Shown in pieces: positions 46,369 to 56,875 of a stretch of 64,000 nucleotides of DNA. Numbering within the stretch: position 1 is the stretch's first letter; each line of letters starts with the position of its first letter. This DNA is from Anaerococcus obesiensis ph10 (GTDB lineage Bacteria > Bacillota > Clostridia > Tissierellales > Peptoniphilaceae): positions 1 through 64,000 of the forward strand of contig NZ_HE978531.1 in NCBI RefSeq assembly GCF_000311745.1, in the 5' to 3' direction. The notes under the pieces were generated by a model. It was not told where the DNA came from. It saw nothing but the letters and a program-made list of their open reading frames with translations, and ran no database searches. The translations under genes were made by a program, and so were the position numbers.

Positions 46369-47661
46369 ATGTTAGACATAAAATTTGTAAGAGAAAACCC
46401 AGATTTTGTAAAAGAAAATATCAAGAAAAAATTTCAAGATGAAAAATTAGTTTTGGTTGATGAAGTAATTGAGCTTGATGAAAAATTAAGAGATGTAAAA
46501 ACTGAAGGAGACAATTTAAGAGCAAAAAGAAATAAAACTTCAAAACAAATTGGTGCTCTTATGGGCCAAGGAAAAAAAGATGAAGCTGAAAAAGTAAAAG
46601 AAGAAGTTTCAGATATAAATGATAGACTTGTTCAAATCGAAGAAGATACAAGAAAATTCCAAGACCAATTAAAAGAAAAAATGCAAGTTATCCCACAAAT
46701 AATTGACGATTCAGTTCCAATAGGAAAAGATGACAGCGAAAATGTAGAAATTGAAAGATTTGGCGAAAATGTAACTCCAGATTTTGAAGTTCCTTATCAC
46801 GTTGATATTATGGAAAGTTTTAATGGAATTGATTTAGATTCTGCAAGAGATACATCAGGAGCAGGTTTTTATTATTTAAAAGGAGATATTGCAAGACTTC
46901 ATTCAGCAATTCTTTCTTATGCAAGGGATTTTATGATAGACAAGGGATATGAATATCACATTCCACCATTTATGATTAGATCTGACGTTGTTACAGGCGT
47001 TATGAGCTTTGCTGAAATGGAAGATATGATGTATAAAATCGAAGGCGAAGATTTATATTTAATCGGAACAAGTGAGCACTCAATGATTGGTAAATTTATA
47101 AATTCAATCACAGATGAAAATGAAATGCCACTAAGAATGACATCATATTCTCCTTGTTTTAGAAAAGAAGTTGGAGCTCACGGAATTGAAGAGCGTGGAG
47201 TTTATAGAATCCACCAATTTGAAAAGCAAGAAATGGTTATAATTTGTAAGCCTGAAGATTCAAAGAAATTTTACGATGAATTATGGAAAAATACAGTAGA
47301 ATTTTTTAGATCATTAGAAATTCCTGTAAGAACACTCGAATGTTGTTCAGGAGACTTGGCAGATTTAAAAGTAAAATCTTGCGATGTTGAAGCATGGAGC
47401 CCAAGACAAGGAAAATATTTTGAAGTAGGTTCATGTTCAAATCTTGGAGATGCACAAGCAAGAAGACTTAAAATAAGATTAAGAGGAGAAAAAGGAAATT
47501 ATTTTGCTCACACATTAAATAACACAGTAGTAGCTCCTCCAAGAATGTTAATTGCATTTTTAGAAAACTTATTACAAGAAGACGGATCAGTTAAAATTCC
47601 AAAACCACTTCAAATGTATATGGGCGGAATGGAAAAACTTGTTCCAAAAAATAAAAAATAA
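46369..47661 (+). CDS. serS: seryl-tRNA synthetase
   Basis: Charges tRNA-Ser; class II synthetase of 430 residues. The N-terminal coiled-coil arm (about 27-105) that contacts the long variable arm is followed by the catalytic domain, with FRKEVGAHGIEERGVYRIHQFEKQEM (motif 2) and NTVVAPPRMLIAFLEN (motif 3). Also TSEHSM and DVEAWSP. AGGAGG precedes the ATG. Controlled by the T-box leader. Confidence 0.97.
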   Translation: MLDIKFVRENPDFVKENIKKKFQDEKLVLVDEVIELDEKLRDVKTEGDNLRAKRNKTSKQIGALMGQGKKDEAEKVKEEVSDINDRLVQIEEDTRKFQDQLKEKMQVIPQIIDDSVPIGKDDSENVEIERFGENVTPDFEVPYHVDIMESFNGIDLDSARDTSGAGFYYLKGDIARLHSAILSYARDFMIDKGYEYHIPPFMIRSDVVTGVMSFAEMEDMMYKIEGEDLYLIGTSEHSMIGKFINSITDENEMPLRMTSYSPCFRKEVGAHGIEERGVYRIHQFEKQEMVIICKPEDSKKFYDELWKNTVEFFRSLEIPVRTLECCSGDLADLKVKSCDVEAWSPRQGKYFEVGSCSNLGDAQARRLKIRLRGEKGNYFAHTLNNTVVAPPRMLIAFLENLLQEDGSVKIPKPLQMYMGGMEKLVPKNKK

Positions 47662-47900
47662 ATATTAAGATTTTAAATTAAAAAGGCAGTATAGTTAAGT
47701 ATAAAATTTATCTTTGCTGTCTTTTTTTATTTTGAATTAAAAAAAATTTTTTACTAGAAATTAAATAAAAAATTTTATTAGAAGTTAAATAGAAATTTTT
47801 AAAAAAGCTATTGATAATGATTACGATTTTCTTTATAATAAAATTACAATATAAATCAAGAATAAAAACTCAAAAATTTTTCATAACGAGGGGAAATAAT
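47662..47900. other. intergenic region with weak hairpin and Fur-like box
   Basis: A weak stem (aaggcag against ctgtctt, 47681-47728) followed by Ts may terminate serS. A Fur-box-like sequence at 47813-47831 matches 15 of 19 positions of gataatgataatcattatc, about 70 bp before a small membrane-protein gene. Confidence 0.35.
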
Positions 47901-48155
47901 ATGAATTTTGAAAAGTTAAAGGATAATTTATACTATAAAACTATAAGGGCGATTTTCGCTATAGCTATGATTTTCATTATAGTTAGTTCTTATTTTGGAT
48001 ATAATGTGCCTGAAAATTTAGCTAAGTTCATTATGCTTGTTTTTTATATTATATTTTTTGTAAATTTTGTTTTGGTATATAAAAACAAATCTTTATTTTG
48101 GAATTTACTTATAATCTGTGCTTCTTTTTTTTCTATAATAACTATAATTTTTTAA
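47901..48155 (+). CDS. small membrane protein, unknown
   Basis: An 84-residue protein with three hydrophobic segments (about 14-34, 40-58, 63-84) and no recognised family. The ATG at 47901 has a GAGGGG site; the open frame extends upstream but without a start signal. A bidirectional terminator follows. A Fur-like box upstream raises the possibility of iron control, which is only a guess. Confidence 0.6.
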   Translation: MNFEKLKDNLYYKTIRAIFAIAMIFIIVSSYFGYNVPENLAKFIMLVFYIIFFVNFVLVYKNKSLFWNLLIICASFFSIITIIF

Positions 48156-48164
48156 AATATAAAC

Positions 48165-48203
48165 AAAAACTCTAAAGCTTTATTTAAAACTTTAGAGTTT
48201 TTT
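48165..48203. terminator. bidirectional terminator
   Basis: A 13-bp stem (aaaaactctaaag against ctttagagttttt) with 12-nt loop and runs of A and T on the two sides, between the converging small membrane-protein and cyclo-ligase genes. Confidence 0.85.
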
Positions 48204-48205
48204 CT

Positions 48206-48741
48206 TTAGAATATATTTTTATCTGTAATTATTAAATCTAATTTTTGATCAAAATTATCAAAATTTAATTTGTAAGATTTATTTATTTGATAAAATAAAC
48301 CGATGTAAAAGGATTTATGATTTTTTATGTAATAATCATAATATCCTCCGCCGTAGCCAAGTCTAAATTTATTTTTGTCAAAGGAAAGTCCTGGGACTAT
48401 GGTAAGGTCTATTTTTTCCAAACTTTTTTCAAGTTTTGATGTTTTTATTTTATATGCTCCATCTATAAGATCGTCAAATGAAGTGAGCAAAACTGGAATC
48501 ATTTCAGATTTTTTTATAATTTTTGGTATATAAACTTCCTTTTTATCTAAAAATGCTTGTTCTATTATTTTTTTGTATTAATTTCATCTTCTGTTGAATA
48601 ATAAATAAAAATCGACTTGGCAATTCTATAGTATTCGCTTTTTATAAGTTTATTTTTTATTTTTTCATCCCAAATTTTTTTATCGTTTTTTGGGATTTTT
48701 TTTCTGTTATTTATAAAATAACGTCTTAGTTCTTTCTTCAT
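48206..48741 (-). CDS. 5-formyltetrahydrofolate cyclo-ligase (frameshifted)
   Basis: Returns 5-formyl-THF to the folate pool as 5,10-methenyl-THF. The C-terminal part has the signature DLTIVPGLSFDKNKFRLGYGGGYYDYYI. The frame starting at ATG 48741 (GGAG site) encodes MKKELRRYFINNRKK and reaches a stop at the A7 run (48568-48574 on this strand). One more A joins it to NTKKIIEQAFLDKKEVYIPKI and the conserved end, giving a normal length near 178 residues. Confidence 0.87.
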
Positions 48742-48795
48742 TAAATCACTCCAAAAGCTTTTATATTATGATTCAATAATTTTAAAATTTTTTTC

Positions 48796-49676
48796 TTAAT
48801 TTAATCCTGTAAATTTATTTTTTGTTTTCATATAGGCTGCAATGATTTCTGCGCCCAAAATTATTGTCAATGAAAATAAAAGCATCCAAACTAATAAGGC
48901 TATAATTCCTGCCAAAGCTCCGTAAATAACAGACATATTGCTCATATTATTTAAGAAAAATGAATAGGCAAAGCTTGTTATGGTAATCATAATTGTTGTA
49001 GAAATTGAGCCGACAAAGGCGTCTTTGAAGCTTATTTTTATTGAATTATTGTAAGGCGCACACTTGTATAAAAGGCTTAGACCAAGAATTAAAATTATTG
49101 GCGGAAGTATTCCTGAAACTAAATTGATTAGCCAGGTAAATTTTTCAAGAGAAAATGACGAATTTACAAGTTGCAATACATTTTCTATTAAATTTAAAAT
49201 TCCATTTGAATAAATTCTTAGCAAAAATAAAAATATTAGGATAAAAATAAGGATAAATGTATACAAAAATCCAAATATTTTATTTTTTATCATGGAATGA
49301 TCGTCTTCAAGTCCGTAGGCTACATTTATTGCAAGAATTATTTTTGAAACTCCTTTTGATGCTGACCAAAGGGCAAATATCAATGTGATTGTAGAAAGTG
49401 TTGAAACTGATGATGAATTAATAATTGATTTTACAAGCATCAAAATTACACCTCTTATTGTTTCTGGCAAAAGCTCAATAAATTCTACAATTACATCTTC
49501 GTTACCTTTCATATATTTTGTGACAAGATTTAACAAAACCAAAAGCATGGGAATTGCTGCTGACAAAAAATAATAGGAAAGAGAAGACGCCAAGGTCATA
49601 ATATCGTGGGACTTTGCTCTTTCAATTAGGGTAAAAATAAATTTTTTTGTTTTTTTGATTTTATTTTTCCTTTCAT
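48796..49676 (-). CDS. YihY/BrkB family membrane protein (frameshifted)
   Basis: An integral membrane protein of the YihY family (once suggested to be RNase BN, now considered unrelated). About six transmembrane segments, with LASSLSYYFLSAAIPMLLVL near the N-terminus and the closing YGALAGIIALLVWMLLFSLTIILGAEI. The uninterrupted frame begins mid-protein at 49599. Adding one base to one of two A7 runs (49642-49648 or 49650-49656) extends it to ATG 49676 and gives FIFTLIERAKSHDIMTL. That ATG overlaps the stop of the preceding S9 peptidase gene (ATGA). Confidence 0.85.
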
Positions 49677-51582
49677 TTTAAGTACCCATCAAACCAATCT
49701 TTAATTTTTTCTATTCTTTTTATTCTTGCTTTTGGCTTTCCTGATCTTGACAATTCGTGATTTTCTCCGTGAAAAATATACATTTTTGTATCAACGCCAT
49801 TTTCTTTTATTCTTGTATACATTTGAAGACCTTGCTCTAATGGACATCTATAATCTTCGTCAGAATGAATAAACATTGTTGGAGTTTTTACATTTTTCGC
49901 GTGTTTAATAGGAGATTGCTCCCACATTTTTTCTAAATTATCCCAAGGATTTGCTCCTGTTTGGTCAGGCGCAAAATAATATCCTATATCAGAAACTCCA
50001 TAGAATGAAGTCCAATTTGAAATTGACCTTTGAGAATTTGCAGCCTTAAATCTATTTGTGTGTGAAACAATCCAATTTGTCATAAATCCACCATAAGATC
50101 CGCCATAAACTCCCATATTATTTTCATCAATTTGTGGATATTTTTTTATAGCAAAATCTGTAAAATTCATCAAATCTTCATAGTCAATAGTTCCATATTT
50201 TCCTCTAATATCAGAATATTTTACGCCATTTCCACTTGAACCGTGTGGATTTGTATAAATAATTATATATCCATCATTTGCAAAAACTTGGTGCTCGTGG
50301 TGGAAAATATTTGAAAATTCTGTTTTTGGTCCGCCGTGGATTGATAAAATGGTAGGATATTTTTTGTTTTTATCAAAATCTACTGGCAAAAGAACAAATC
50401 CTCTAATTTTATCGCCGTTTGATTCATAGAAAAACTCTTCGATTTTTCCAAGTGATGAATTTATTTTATTATCAAGTAAAATTTTGTTATTTTTCTTTTC
50501 TTTTAAGTGGGAAATTCTATCTTCTGTCATTGCAAAATAATAAATATTGTCATTTGCTATTGCAAAATCTTCAACGCAACCAGAAATTTCCAGTTTTATA
50601 TTTTCATTTTCATCTAAGGAATAAAGTTTTGATTCTTCTTTTTCTGTAACTACAAAATAAAATTTATTGTTTTTGTAAAAAAAAGTCCTATAAGCTTCGT
50701 ATCTTGCATCGCTACCAATAGAATTGCCAAAAGATTTATCAAAATCATCAGGACTTATTTTTTTATATTCTCCAGTTAAATTGCTTTTGTAGATAAAGGC
50801 ATCTTCATTTATTCCGCCTTTTTTCATATCACTTGCCACAAAAATAATTTCATCTTTGTCATTAAAAAATAAATCATAATAGGCAAATTTATTTTCGATT
50901 ATAATTTTTCTTCCTTATTTTCTAAATCTAAAATTACTAAATCATCTCTAAGTCTTGAAACTTTATTATCATTTTTTCCCAAAACTAGAGCTAATTTATT
51001 TGCGTTTTTATTTATTGCAAAAGCATTTAGACTTTCATTTTCAAAATCTCTAATTTTTTGAAGACTTTTATCTTCTTTTTTGAAAAGGTAAAGACTTTGT
51101 TTTTGATTATTTATATAACCTGTGCCATTAAACCAAAAAGGCAATTTGCTAACTTCCTTATAAAAAGAATTTTCCTTTTGTTTTTTCCTTTCGTCCTCTT
51201 TTAATTTGTCGCTAGCTTTTATCAAATAATATCCATTTTTTAAATCTTTGATATATGAAACATTCTTATCAATTTTAAATTCTAAACTTCCAACTCCCAT
51301 TGACCTATCTTTTTTATAAAAATAATCAAATTTATCGTCGGATTTTTCCTTGTAAATTAAATTATCATTTTCATCAAAAATAAAGATTCCAATATTTTTA
51401 TTGTCAGAAACTTTATATTTTTTATTTTTTTCTATATCAAAAAGATAAAGATAAGAATTGTATTTATTTTCGTCTAAATCGGCATTTGTTTTTAAAAAAG
51501 CCAAATATTTTTCGTCATTAGATATTTCAAGACTTGAATAAAAATCATAAGTTAAAATATCATTAATTTTTGTTTTTTCCAT
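49673..51582 (-). CDS. S9 family peptidase, acylaminoacyl-peptidase type (frameshifted)
   Basis: Prolyl-oligopeptidase-like serine peptidase of about 636 residues: an N-terminal beta-propeller (ISNDEKYLAFLKTNADL, YLYLFDIEKNKKY) and a C-terminal alpha/beta-hydrolase. The nucleophile Ser is in GVYGGSYGGFMTN, Asp in HSDEDYRCP and His in HGENHELS. The frame breaks at the A5 run 50905-50909 (this strand); one extra A gives EEKIIIENKFAYYDLFF and joins the halves. The second ATG (51582), with AGGAGG upstream, is the start. It probably degrades peptides in the cytosol, since no signal peptide is seen. Confidence 0.9.
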
Positions 51583-51696
51583 TTCTCCTCCTTGCATTTA
51601 TCTCATTATACAATAAATTTTAATAAAGAAAAAACTAAAGGTTTACATTAAACTTAGGGGGGTATATATATAATATCAAAAGGACGGAGGTTCAAT

Positions 51697-52230
51697 ATGA
51701 AATTAAATATTAAAGGTAAAAACATCAATGTTTATGAAAGCTTAAAAGAAGAAGCTAAGGAAAAATTTGATAGGCTTGACAAATATTTCAACAAGGAAGA
51801 AGAAATGGACCTCAAATTTTCTACCGAAGGTAATTTAAAAAAAGTTGAATCAACCATTTTTCTTAAAGGCGGAACAATTTTAAGAGCTGAGGAAGTAAAT
51901 GATAATTTCTCAACAGGAATTGATAAGGTAATAGATGCTTTGGTTCGTCAAATTAGAAAACAAAAAACAAAATTACAAAGAAATAGAAGAAATGGTGAAT
52001 CAATTAAATTTGAATCCTTTGATAACATTGAAGAAGGAAAAGAGGAAAATATTCCAAAGATCAAAAGACAAAAAGAAATAGTTCTAAGACCTATGAGCGA
52101 TGAAGAAGCTTGTATGCAAATGGAATTATTAAACCATGATTTCTTTATATACTTAGATGATGAAGAAATGAAAACAAGACTTGTATATAAAAGAAAAGAT
52201 GGACATTACGGATTAATTATTCCCGAATAA
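51697..52230 (+). CDS. hpf: ribosome hibernation promoting factor, long form
   Basis: Dimerises ribosomes to 100S in stationary phase or stress. The 177-residue length shows the long form: an N-terminal domain of about 1-100 (LNIKGKNINVYESLKEEAKEKFDRLDKYF) and a C-terminal dimerisation domain (KEIVLRPMSDEEACMQMELLNHDFFIYLD). A -35-like TTTACA at 51642 and TA-rich -10 region precede it, and CGGAGG lies 7 nt before the ATG. Followed by a terminator, so monocistronic. Confidence 0.94.
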   Translation: MKLNIKGKNINVYESLKEEAKEKFDRLDKYFNKEEEMDLKFSTEGNLKKVESTIFLKGGTILRAEEVNDNFSTGIDKVIDALVRQIRKQKTKLQRNRRNGESIKFESFDNIEEGKEENIPKIKRQKEIVLRPMSDEEACMQMELLNHDFFIYLDDEEMKTRLVYKRKDGHYGLIIPE

Positions 52231-52240
52231 AATAAATTAG

Positions 52241-52271
52241 CTGCTGCAAATTATTTTGCAGCAGTATTTTT
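52241..52271 (+). terminator. terminator after hpf
   Basis: A ctgctgcaaa/tttgcagcag stem, 4-nt loop and T5, 10 nt past the stop. Confidence 0.9.
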
Positions 52272-52333
52272 GTGTTCACTAAAATTTTTTTGATATAATA
52301 TAAATAAAAATATTTAAATATGAGGGATAAATA

Positions 52334-53140
52334 ATGAAAAAAATTGCTATAGTTGGTTTAGGATTAATGGGCGGTTCTTTTGCTAAGGCTTTTATAGAGT
52401 ATAGTGATAATATAGTTTATGGCTATGATATTGATGAAAAAACAAAAAAATCGGCCAAGAATTTTGGTATAAAAATAATTGAAGATAAGAATGAATTAAA
52501 AAAAATGGATCTTACAATTATTTGTTTAAATCCATTAACCATAAAAAATTTTGTTGGAAAAAATTATAAATACTTATCCAAAACTGTTATGGAAATTTCT
52601 GGAGTAAAAAATAATTTGCATCCATATATAAAAAAATTATCAGAAAAATATTCTTTCGTATATAAATCAATTCATCCTATGGCTGGTAGAGAAGTTTATG
52701 GCTTTGAATCTTCTTTAAAAGATTTATACAAAAATGCTTCGATGATTTATGTTGATGATTTAGATGATGAGGAAATTTCTTTATTTAAAAAAATTGGATT
52801 TAATAAATTTGTAAAGGCAAGTCCCAAAAAACACGATGAAATGATTTCTTTTACATCTCAACTATGTCATGTGATTTCTAATGCTTATGTATTAAATCAA
52901 AAAAGCATTTACCATGATGGATTTTCTGCTGGGAGTTTAAAAGATATGACAAGAGTTTCAAAGATTGATGAAAACTTATGGTCAGAATTATTTTTATTAA
53001 ACAAGGATTTTTTGATTGAAGACATAAATACAATGATAGAAAACTTGGAAGAATTAAAAAATGATTTGAAAAATAATGACGTAGATAGATTAAAAGCCCA
53101 ACTAAAAAAAGGAAATGACATAAGAAAGAAGATGTGGTAA
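52334..53140 (+). CDS. tyrA: prephenate dehydrogenase
   Basis: Oxidatively decarboxylates prephenate to 4-hydroxyphenylpyruvate for tyrosine synthesis. The 268-residue protein has the N-terminal Rossmann motif IAIVGLGLMGGSFAKAF, VMEISGVKNNLHPYI and the catalytic-site segment KSIHPMAGREVYGFESS. HDEMISFTSQLCHVISNAYV and SAGSLKDMTRVSKI follow in the C-terminal domain. It lacks the ACT domain present in longer TyrA forms. First gene of the aromatic cluster; its stop shares a base with the aroB start. Confidence 0.92.
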   Translation: MKKIAIVGLGLMGGSFAKAFIEYSDNIVYGYDIDEKTKKSAKNFGIKIIEDKNELKKMDLTIICLNPLTIKNFVGKNYKYLSKTVMEISGVKNNLHPYIKKLSEKYSFVYKSIHPMAGREVYGFESSLKDLYKNASMIYVDDLDDEEISLFKKIGFNKFVKASPKKHDEMISFTSQLCHVISNAYVLNQKSIYHDGFSAGSLKDMTRVSKIDENLWSELFLLNKDFLIEDINTMIENLEELKNDLKNNDVDRLKAQLKKGNDIRKKMW

Positions 53141-54171
53141 TGAAATTAAGTGTAGATTTAATAAATCCCTATGAAATAGAAATAGGCTCAAATATTATAA
53201 AAAAATTAAATACATATTTAAAAGAAAATTATAAAAATTCAAAAATTTTAATTATAAGCGATGACTTAGTTTATAAAATCCACAAAGAAAAATTAATTAA
53301 AGAGCTTGATGGATTTTTTTATAAAGAATTTATAATAAAAAATGGAGAAAGTTCAAAATCAACAGAAAATCTGATAAAACTTCTAGAATTTGCTGCTGAA
53401 AATCAATACAGAAGAAATGATTTAATTATTGCTTTTGGTGGAGGAGTTGTAGGAGATATTTCTGGGCTTGTTGCATCTTTATATCTTAGAGGAATTGATT
53501 ATATTTCAATTCCAACTACTTTTTTATCAGCAATTGATTCATCAGTTGGAGGAAAAACAGCCGTAAATTTAAAGGCAGGAAAAAATTTGTGTGGAACTTT
53601 TTACCAACCCAAAAAAGTTTTTATTGATACAGATTTTTTAAAAACTCTTTCGGATTATTATTTTAATGATGGTTTGGCTGAGGCTATAAAATATGGAATT
53701 ATAAAAGATAAGTCTATTTTTGATGAAATTTCAAAAGAAAATGTAAGTAAAACTTACGAAAATCTCCCATCAATTATAAAAAAATGCTTGGATATAAAAA
53801 AAGATGTGGTTAAAGATGATGAAAAAGATTTTGGTATTAGGCAAATTTTAAATTATGGCCACACATTTGCTCATGCTATAGAGAAAAATTCAAATTTTGA
53901 AATAAGCCATGGCCATGCGGTTGCTCTTGGTATGAAAATTATGGTTAAAAATTTTTACGAAAGTTTTTACGATGATTTTATAAAAGTGTTGAAAAAATAT
54001 AATCTTGATAAAAAAATTGATTTTGATACAGAAAAAATATTAAAAGTTTGTATGGTTGATAAAAAATCAAGAAATGACAGGATAAATATAATTGTTGTGA
54101 GAAATCTTGGAACTTGCGAAATTTTAAATATAGATTTAAAGGATTTGAGGAAAATTTATGAAAACAGATAA
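53140..54171 (+). CDS. aroB: 3-dehydroquinate synthase
   Basis: Second shikimate-pathway step. The 343-residue protein has NAD-binding GGGVVGDISGLVASLYLRGIDYISIPTT (about 103-130), SSVGGKTAVNLKAGKNLCGTF and the zinc ligands in the EAIKYG, LNYGHTFAHAIE and HGHAVALGM segments. ATG 53140 is used; an in-frame GTG at 53134 would add two residues. It overlaps aroA by 14 nt. Confidence 0.95.
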   Translation: MKLSVDLINPYEIEIGSNIIKKLNTYLKENYKNSKILIISDDLVYKIHKEKLIKELDGFFYKEFIIKNGESSKSTENLIKLLEFAAENQYRRNDLIIAFGGGVVGDISGLVASLYLRGIDYISIPTTFLSAIDSSVGGKTAVNLKAGKNLCGTFYQPKKVFIDTDFLKTLSDYYFNDGLAEAIKYGIIKDKSIFDEISKENVSKTYENLPSIIKKCLDIKKDVVKDDEKDFGIRQILNYGHTFAHAIEKNSNFEISHGHAVALGMKIMVKNFYESFYDDFIKVLKKYNLDKKIDFDTEKILKVCMVDKKSRNDRINIIVVRNLGTCEILNIDLKDLRKIYENR

Positions 54172-55387
54172 TATTTTAATTCATCCATCAAGGCTTGAAG
54201 GAGAAATTGACGCCATTTCCTCAAAATCTTATGGACATAGGGCTTTGATTTTGGCAGGTCTTTGCGAAAATCCTACAAATATTTATATTAATGAATTTTC
54301 AAAAGATATAAATGTAACTATTGATGCTTTAATAAATTTGGGAGTTGGGATTGAAAAATTTGAAAATTTTGTAAAAGTTACTCCTCCAAAAGAAAAAATA
54401 GAAAAAGCCACAATAGATATGTACGAGTCGGGTTCTTCACTAAGATTTTTTTACAGCTGTAGCAAATCATTTTGCCAAAGAAGTAAAAATTATTGGAAAA
54501 GAAAGATTAAGTCAAAGACCAAATTATGAATTAATAAAAAATTTGAGAAAGCATGGTCTTGAAATTTCATCTAATAAAATTCCTTATACGATAAAGGGAA
54601 ATTTATTTGGCGGAAATTTTGAATTTTTTGAAAACAAATCCAGTCAATATATTACCGCAATTATGCTTGCGTCAAGCAAATCATCTGGAAAAACTTCGAT
54701 AAAATTAAAAGAAAAACCCGAATCGCTTGGCTATATTGATATAAGCAGAGAAGTTTTGAAAGATTTTAATGTAGATGTAAAAGAAGAAAATAATTCTTAT
54801 TTTATAAAAAATCCACAAATAAAATCGCCTAATAATTATTATGTTGAAGGCGATTGGTCAAATGCTGCCTTTTTTTATGGGGCAAATCTTATAAATTCTA
54901 AAATAAAAATCAACAACTTGAAAGAAGATTCCTTGCAAAAAGATAGGGAAATTGTAGATATTATAAAAAAATTAAAAATTGCAAAAATGAAAATAAGACA
55001 CTTGAAATAGATATTTCTCAAATTCCAGATCTTTGTCCAATACTTGCTCTTCTTTTAACATATTTAGATAAAACGTCTTATATTACAAATGGAAAAAGAT
55101 TGAGGCTTAAAGAAAGCGATAGGCTTGAATCAACTTCAAAAATGCTAAATGATTTGGGAGCGAAATGCGAAATTATTGGAGATAATCTAAAAATTTCAGG
55201 GAAAATAAAATCTGGAACAGTCGATTCTTTTAATGATCACAGAATTGTAATGGCAGCAAGCATCGCTTCCTTAATGGCAAAAGATGATATTATTATAAAA
55301 AATTATAAGGCAGTAAACAAATCCTATCCTTCATTTTTTAAAACTTTTGAAAAATTAGGAGGAAAAATTGAGTATTTAGGAGCTTAA
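54158..55387 (+). CDS. aroA: EPSP synthase (two frameshifts)
   Basis: Makes 5-enolpyruvylshikimate-3-phosphate. Three open pieces (to 54529, 54543-55010 and from 55100) form one protein of about 410 residues. The first break lies at T7 54446-54452, where T6 gives SSLRFFTAVANHFAKEV and is the only case here of an apparent extra base. The second lies at A7 54965-54971, where one more A gives IKKIKNCKNENKTLEIDISQIPDLCP. Active-site elements are present: SKSYGHRALIL, RPNYEL, QYITAIMLA, EGDWSNAAFF, KESDRLEST and NDHRIVMA. The stop abuts the next start. Confidence 0.92.
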
Positions 55388-56875
55388 ATGGAAGATTTAA
55401 AAGAGATTAGAAATCAAATTAATAAAATTGATGAAGAAATTATAAATTTATTGAAAAAAAGATTTGACCTTTCAAAAAAAGTTAGAGCCTACAAAATTTC
55501 CCACAATAAAAAAATTTACGATCCAAAAAGAGAGCGAGAAATTTTAAAAAAAATAAAAGAGAAAAGTCCTGAATACGGCGAATATTTTCTTCCTATTTTT
55601 CAAGAAATTATGGATCAATCGAAAAATTTACAAAAAGAAGAAGAAAAATATGGACTTTTAGGAAAAAGTTTAGCTCATTCTTATTCAAAAATAATTCACG
55701 AAAAAATAGCCTTTTATGATTACCAATATTTTGAAAAAAACGAAGAAGAATTAGATTATTTTTTTGAAAGAAGAGATTTTAAAGGAATAAATGTAACAAT
55801 TCCCTATAAAAAAACAGTAATGAAATACCTAGATTTTGTTTCAAAAAAAGCAGAAAAAATTGGAGCAGTAAATACAATTGTAAATAAAAATGGAAAACTT
55901 TACGGTTACAATACTGATTATTATGGATTTTCTTATAATTTGAGAAAAAATAAAATAAATGTAAAAGATAAAAAATGCTTAATTTTAGGAAAGGGTGCTT
56001 CATCAGAAACTGTAAGCCAAGTTTTAAAAGATGAGGGGGCAAAAAAAATAGTATTTTTGTCAAGAAAATATAAACCTTATTTTAAAGATGTAAAAGATTA
56101 TTTTGATTTTGATATTATAGTAAATACAACTCCTGTTGGAATGTATCCAAATAATGGAAAATATTTAAAAGAAATTAAGCTCTATGATTTTAAAAATTTA
56201 GAGGCAGTTGTAGATTTAATTTACAATCCATATATGACAAAAATTATAGCTTGTGCCAAAGAAAAAAATATAAAATATGCAACAGGTTTTGATATGTTGC
56301 TTGCCCAAGCAGTAAAAGCAAGCGAATTGTTTTTGGATAAAAAAATTGATGAATCACTGATTGAAAAAATAAAAAAATCTATTTATAAAGAAAAAATAAA
56401 TATAGCCCTAATAGGTATGCCAGCAGTAGGCAAAACCAGTCTTGGAAAAATTTTGGCAAAAAATATGAATAGAAAACTTGTCGATATTGATTTAGAATTT
56501 GTAAAAAAATATGGCAATATTGAAGAATTTTTTAATAAATATGGGGAAGATGAATTTAGAAGAAAAGAAAGCCAAATAATAAAAGAAATTTCAAAAAAAA
56601 CTTCTCTTATTATAAGCTGTGGCGGAGGAGTTGTTGAAAGGAAAGAAAATTATTATTTCCTAAAAGAAAATTCTCTAATAGTAGAAGTAAAAAGAAATTT
56701 AGAAGATTTAGAAGTGGAGGGAAGACCTATTTCAAAAAAATATAATTTATTTGACTTGTATAAAAAGAGAAAAAAATTATATGACAGTTTTAAAGATTTT
56801 GAGGTGGAAAATAATAATTTGCTGGAATGTGCTAAGGAAATTGAGGTGAAATTTTATGAGAATATTGATAATTAA
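55388..56875 (+). CDS. trifunctional chorismate mutase / shikimate dehydrogenase / shikimate kinase
   Basis: A 495-residue fusion of three enzymes. Residues 1-85 are an AroQ-type chorismate mutase (IRNQINKIDEEIINLLKKRFDLSKKV, then REREILKKIKEKSPEYGEYFLPIFQEIMDQS). Residues about 88-335 are shikimate dehydrogenase AroE (GLLGKSLAHSYSKIIH, NVTIPYKK with catalytic Lys, GAVNTIV, NTDYYGF with catalytic Asp, LGKGASSETV, NTTPVGMYP). Residues about 340-495 are shikimate kinase AroK (Walker A GMPAVGKTSLGK, DIDLEF, CGGGVV, GRPISKK). It thus covers two mid-pathway steps plus the branch to prephenate, feeding tyrA. No stop or homopolymer shift was seen between domains. Confidence 0.92.
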   Translation: MEDLKEIRNQINKIDEEIINLLKKRFDLSKKVRAYKISHNKKIYDPKREREILKKIKEKSPEYGEYFLPIFQEIMDQSKNLQKEEEKYGLLGKSLAHSYSKIIHEKIAFYDYQYFEKNEEELDYFFERRDFKGINVTIPYKKTVMKYLDFVSKKAEKIGAVNTIVNKNGKLYGYNTDYYGFSYNLRKNKINVKDKKCLILGKGASSETVSQVLKDEGAKKIVFLSRKYKPYFKDVKDYFDFDIIVNTTPVGMYPNNGKYLKEIKLYDFKNLEAVVDLIYNPYMTKIIACAKEKNIKYATGFDMLLAQAVKASELFLDKKIDESLIEKIKKSIYKEKINIALIGMPAVGKTSLGKILAKNMNRKLVDIDLEFVKKYGNIEEFFNKYGEDEFRRKESQIIKEISKKTSLIISCGGGVVERKENYYFLKENSLIVEVKRNLEDLEVEGRPISKKYNLFDLYKKRKKLYDSFKDFEVENNNLLECAKEIEVKFYENIDN

